In this document: piece by piece, positions 61,438 to 64,000 of the stretch
How the letters are laid out: each line of letters starts with the position of its first letter
How positions within the stretch are numbered: position 1 is the first letter of the stretch
NCBI RefSeq assembly: GCF_036320965.1
Contig: NC_092228.1
Location: 20,176,503-20,240,502, forward strand
Reading direction: 5' to 3'
Origin: Panulirus ornatus
Taxonomy: Eukaryota; Arthropoda; Malacostraca; Decapoda; Palinuridae
Length of the DNA stretch: 64,000 bases
Program-made: the position numbers and the translations under genes
Notes under the pieces: generated by a model
What the model was told of the DNA's origin: nothing
Seen by the model: only the letters and a program-made list of their open reading frames with translations
Database searches by the model: none

Positions 61438-62742
61438 TCAACCCCGGTATACCACATCGCTCCAATTCACTCTATTCCTTGCCCTCCTTTCACCCTCCTG
61501 CATGTTCAGGCCCCGATCACACAAAATCTTTTTCACTCCATCTTTCCACCTCCAATTTGGTCTCCCTCTTCTCCTCGTTCCCTCCACCTCCGACACATAT
61601 ATTCTCTTGGTCAATCTTTCCTCACTCATTCTCTCCATGTGCCCGAACCATTTCAAAACACCCTCTTCTGCTCTCTCAACCACACTTTTTTTATTTCCAC
61701 ACATCTCTCTTACCCTTACGTTACTTACTCGATCAAACCACCTCACACCACATATTGTCCTCAAACATCTCATTTCCAGCACATCCATCCTCCTGCGCAC
61801 GACTCTATCCATAGCCCACGCCTCGCAACCATACAACATTGTTGGAACCACTATTCCTTCAAACATACCCATTTTTGCTTTCCGAGATAATGTTCTCGAC
61901 TTCCACACATTCTTCAAGGCTCCCAGGATTTTCGCCCCCTCCCCCACTCTATGATCTACTTCCCCTTCCATGGTTCCATCCGCTGCCAGATCCACTCCCT
62001 GATATCTAAAACACTTTACTTCCTCCAGTTTTTCTCCATTCAAACTCACCTCCCAATTGACTTGACCCTCAACCCTACTGTACCTAATTACCTTGCTCTT
62101 ATTCACATTTACTCTTAACTTTTTTCTTTCACACACTTTACCAAACTCAGTCACCAGCTTCTGCAGTTTCTCACATGAATCAGCCACCAGCGCTGTATCA
62201 TCAGCGAACAATAACTGACTCACTTTCCAAGCTCTCTCATCCCCAACAGACTTCATACTTGCCCCTCTTTCCAAAACTCTTGCATTTACCTCCCTAACAA
62301 CCCCATCCATAAACAAATTGAACAACCATGGAGACATCCCACACCCCTGCCACAAACCTACATTCACTGAGAACCAATCACTTTCCTCTCTTCCTACACG
62401 TACACATGCCTCACATCCTCGATAAAAACTTTTCACTGCTTCTAACAACTTGCCTCCCACTCCATATATTCTTAATACCTTCCACAGAGCATCGCTATCA
62501 ACTCTATCATATGCCTTCTCCAGATCCATAAATGCTACATACAAATCCATTTGCTTTTCTAAGTATTTCTCACATACATTCTTCAAAGCAAACACCTGAT
62601 CCACACATCCTCTACCACTTCTGAAACCACACTGCTCTTCCCCAATCTGATGCTCTGTACATGCCTTCACCCTCTCAATCAATACCCTCCCATATAATTT
62701 ACCAGGAATACTCACAAACTTATACCTCTGTAATTTGAGCAC
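61438..62742 (-). CDS. RTE reverse transcriptase and C-terminal domain (434-codon partial)
   Basis: Open from [18 protein letters not shown] to the stop. Motif [13 protein letters not shown] (Asp about 73, followed by SDALW instead of RDALW). Motif B reads VGLWQGCGMSPW, with Trp and Gly replacing the Arg and Val of other copies. Motif C is [11 protein letters not shown] (FADD about 179-182). C-terminal domain: [16 protein letters not shown] and [19 protein letters not shown] 2-base loss near 62714 (actcacaaactt against actcaacaaactt, allowing for context) shifts the frame from the upstream part, so the first nine residues are out-of-frame sequence. Confidence 0.88.
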   Translation of the reverse strand: MLKLQRYKFVSIPGKLYGRVLIERVKACTEHQIGEEQCGFRSGRGCVDQVFALKNVCEKYLEKQMDLYVAFMDLEKAYDRVDSDALWKVLRIYGVGGKLLEAVKSFYRGCEACVRVGREESDWFSVNVGLWQGCGMSPWLFNLFMDGVVREVNARVLERGASMKSVGDERAWKVSQLLFADDTALVADSCEKLQKLVTEFGKVCERKKLRVNVNKSKVIRYSRVEGQVNWEVSLNGEKLEEVKCFRYQGVDLAADGTMEGEVDHRVGEGAKILGALKNVWKSRTLSRKAKMGMFEGIVVPTMLYGCEAWAMDRVVRRRMDVLEMRCLRTICGVRWFDRVSNVRVREMCGNKKSVVERAEEGVLKWFGHMERMSEERLTKRIYVSEVEGTRRRGRPNWRWKDGVKKILCDRGLNMQEGERRARNRVNWSDVVYRG

Positions 62743-64000
62743 TCACTCTTATCCCCTTTGCCTTTGTACAGTGGCACTATGCACGCATTCCGCCAATTCT
62801 CAGGCACCTCTCCGTGAGTCATACATACATTAAATAACCTTACCAACCAGTCAATAATACAGTCACCCCCTTTTTTAATAAATTCCACCTCAATACCATC
62901 CAAACCTGCTGCCTTGCCGGCTTTCATCTTCCGCAAAGCTTTTACTATCTCTTCTCTGTTTACCAAATCATTTTCCCTAACCCTCTCACTTTGCACACCA
63001 CCTCGACCAAAACACCCTATATCTGCCACTCTATCATCAAACACATTCAACAAACCTTCAAAATACTCACTCCATCTCCTTCTCACATCACCACTACTTG
63101 TTATCACCTCCCCATTAGCGCCCTTCACTGAAGTTCCCATTTGCTCCCTTGTCTTACGCACTTTATTTACCTCCTTCCAGAACATCTTTTTATTCTCCCT
63201 AAAATTTAATGATACTCTCTCACCCCAACTCTCATTTGCCCTCTTTTTCACCTCTTGCACCTTTCTCTTGACCTCCTGTCTCTTTCTTTTATACATCTCC
63301 CACTCAATTGCATTTTTTCCCACTTAATTGCATTGTTTCCCTGCAAAAATCATCCAAATGCCTCTCTCTTCTCTTTCACTAATAATCTTACTTCTTCATC
63401 CCACCACTCACTACCCTTTCTAATCAACCCACCTCCCACTCTTCTCATGCCACAAGCATCTTTTGCGCAATCCATCACCGATTCCCTAAATACATCCCAT
63501 TCCTTCCCCACTCCCCTTACTTCCATTGTTCTCACCTTTTTCCATTCTGTACTCAGTCTCTCCTGGTACTTCCTCACACAAGTCTCCTTCCCAAGCTCAC
63601 TTACTCTCACCACCCTCTTCACCCCAACATTCACTCTTCTTTTCTGAAAACCCATACAAATCTTCACCTTAACCTCCACAAGATAATGATCAGACATCCC
63701 TCCAGTTGCACCTCTCAGCACATTAACATCCAAAAGTCTCTCTTTCGCGCGCCTGTCAATTAACACGTAATCCAATAACGCTCTCTGGCCAACTCTCCTA
63801 CTTTACGTATACTTATGTATATCTCGCTTTTTAAACCAGGTATTCCCAATCACCAGTCCTTTTTCAGCACATAGATCTACAAGCTCTTCACCATTTCCAT
63901 TTACAACACTGAACACCCCATGTATACCAATTATTCCCTCAACTGCTACATTACTCACCTTTGCATTCAAATCACCCATCACTATAACCCGGTCTCGTGC
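62712..64000 (-). pseudogene. RTE endonuclease, linker and RT start (partial at window edge)
   Basis: Open stretches 62712-63323 ([74 protein letters not shown]) and 63350-63775 (MDYVLIDRRAKERLLDVNVL, GATGGMSDHYLVEVKVKI, KDACGMRRVGGGLIRKGSEWW). Further endonuclease codons follow to the window end (GLVIGNTWFKKRDIHKYT, then VVNGNGEELVDLCAEKG, then GDLNAKVSN). A short duplication of 'cccactcaattgcatttt' near 63299-63335 and a stop near 63802 break the frame. Confidence 0.85.

Larger units (their letters stand above)
61253..64000 (-). mobile_element. RTE copy, form A, near full length, continues beyond window
   Basis: The minus strand carries the short 3' UTR, C-terminal domain, RT, linker and endonuclease down to VMGDLNAKVSNVAVEG at the window edge. 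Only the first part of the endonuclease and the 5' UTR could lie outside. A few frameshifts interrupt the coding region. Confidence 0.95.

Overview
Organism and overall character: this is a stretch of animal nuclear DNA built almost entirely from transposable elements, and I recognise no host gene. The dominant repeat is a non-LTR retrotransposon of RTE/RTEX-like type: an APE endonuclease followed by a reverse transcriptase (RT) and a C-terminal GHMERM/RGRPNWRW-type tail, with no ORF1. Summing the copy boundaries below, it makes up roughly three quarters of the window. The element type, the tRNA-like SINE, the Penelope-like piece and the long (TA)n tracts resemble what I know from decapod crustacean genomes; the decapod assignment is inference (moderate confidence).

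The RTE family: about 45 copies or fragments, on both strands. Three 3' UTR forms are visible. Form A (short UTR, 'cgcaaacgcggg' end) is carried by the copies with the longest open frames (29549-31265, 36576-38482, 42379-43549, 43593-46116, 46208-47881, 61253-64000). Form B has about 250 bp more UTR and is mostly decayed. Form C ends in '..gggaaatggcgatcaagtat' and looks oldest. One copy, 33008-36490, spans the whole element from 5' UTR to 3' end. A roughly 240-bp companion (called SIDE here) has the RTE 5' UTR joined directly to an RTE-like 3' end, as expected for a non-autonomous derivative mobilised by the RTE.

Layout: 1-6640, decayed RTE copies, one SIDE and a triplicated C-terminal segment. 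6641-9480, mostly unrecognised DNA with a second LINE lineage. 9580-14033, RTE copies, including a head-to-head pair meeting at 12749. 14440-18000, a CR1/Jockey-like LINE, then a Tigger/Jerky-like DNA transposon that contains a hAT-type MITE with a perfect 8-bp target duplication. 18200-26840, older RTE fragments, another CR1/Jockey-like LINE and an unrecognised 203-bp insertion with an 8-bp target duplication. 26842-27246, the 3' end of a Penelope-like element with a GIY-YIG-type tail and a possible hammerhead ribozyme. 27247-49890, the youngest part: RTE and SIDE copies separated by long (TA)n tracts, plus three tRNA-like SINE units at 39938-40455. 49890-60640, older RTE copies. 60688-64000, a SIDE tail-to-tail pair and a near-complete RTE running off the window.

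How the parts fit: the RTE protein would nick DNA and copy RNA that carries its 3' terminal stem-loop. RTE and SIDE share that 3' end and the same 5' terminus, and both are repeatedly bounded by (TA)n, which suggests (TA)n is favoured as a target, generated as a tail, or both.
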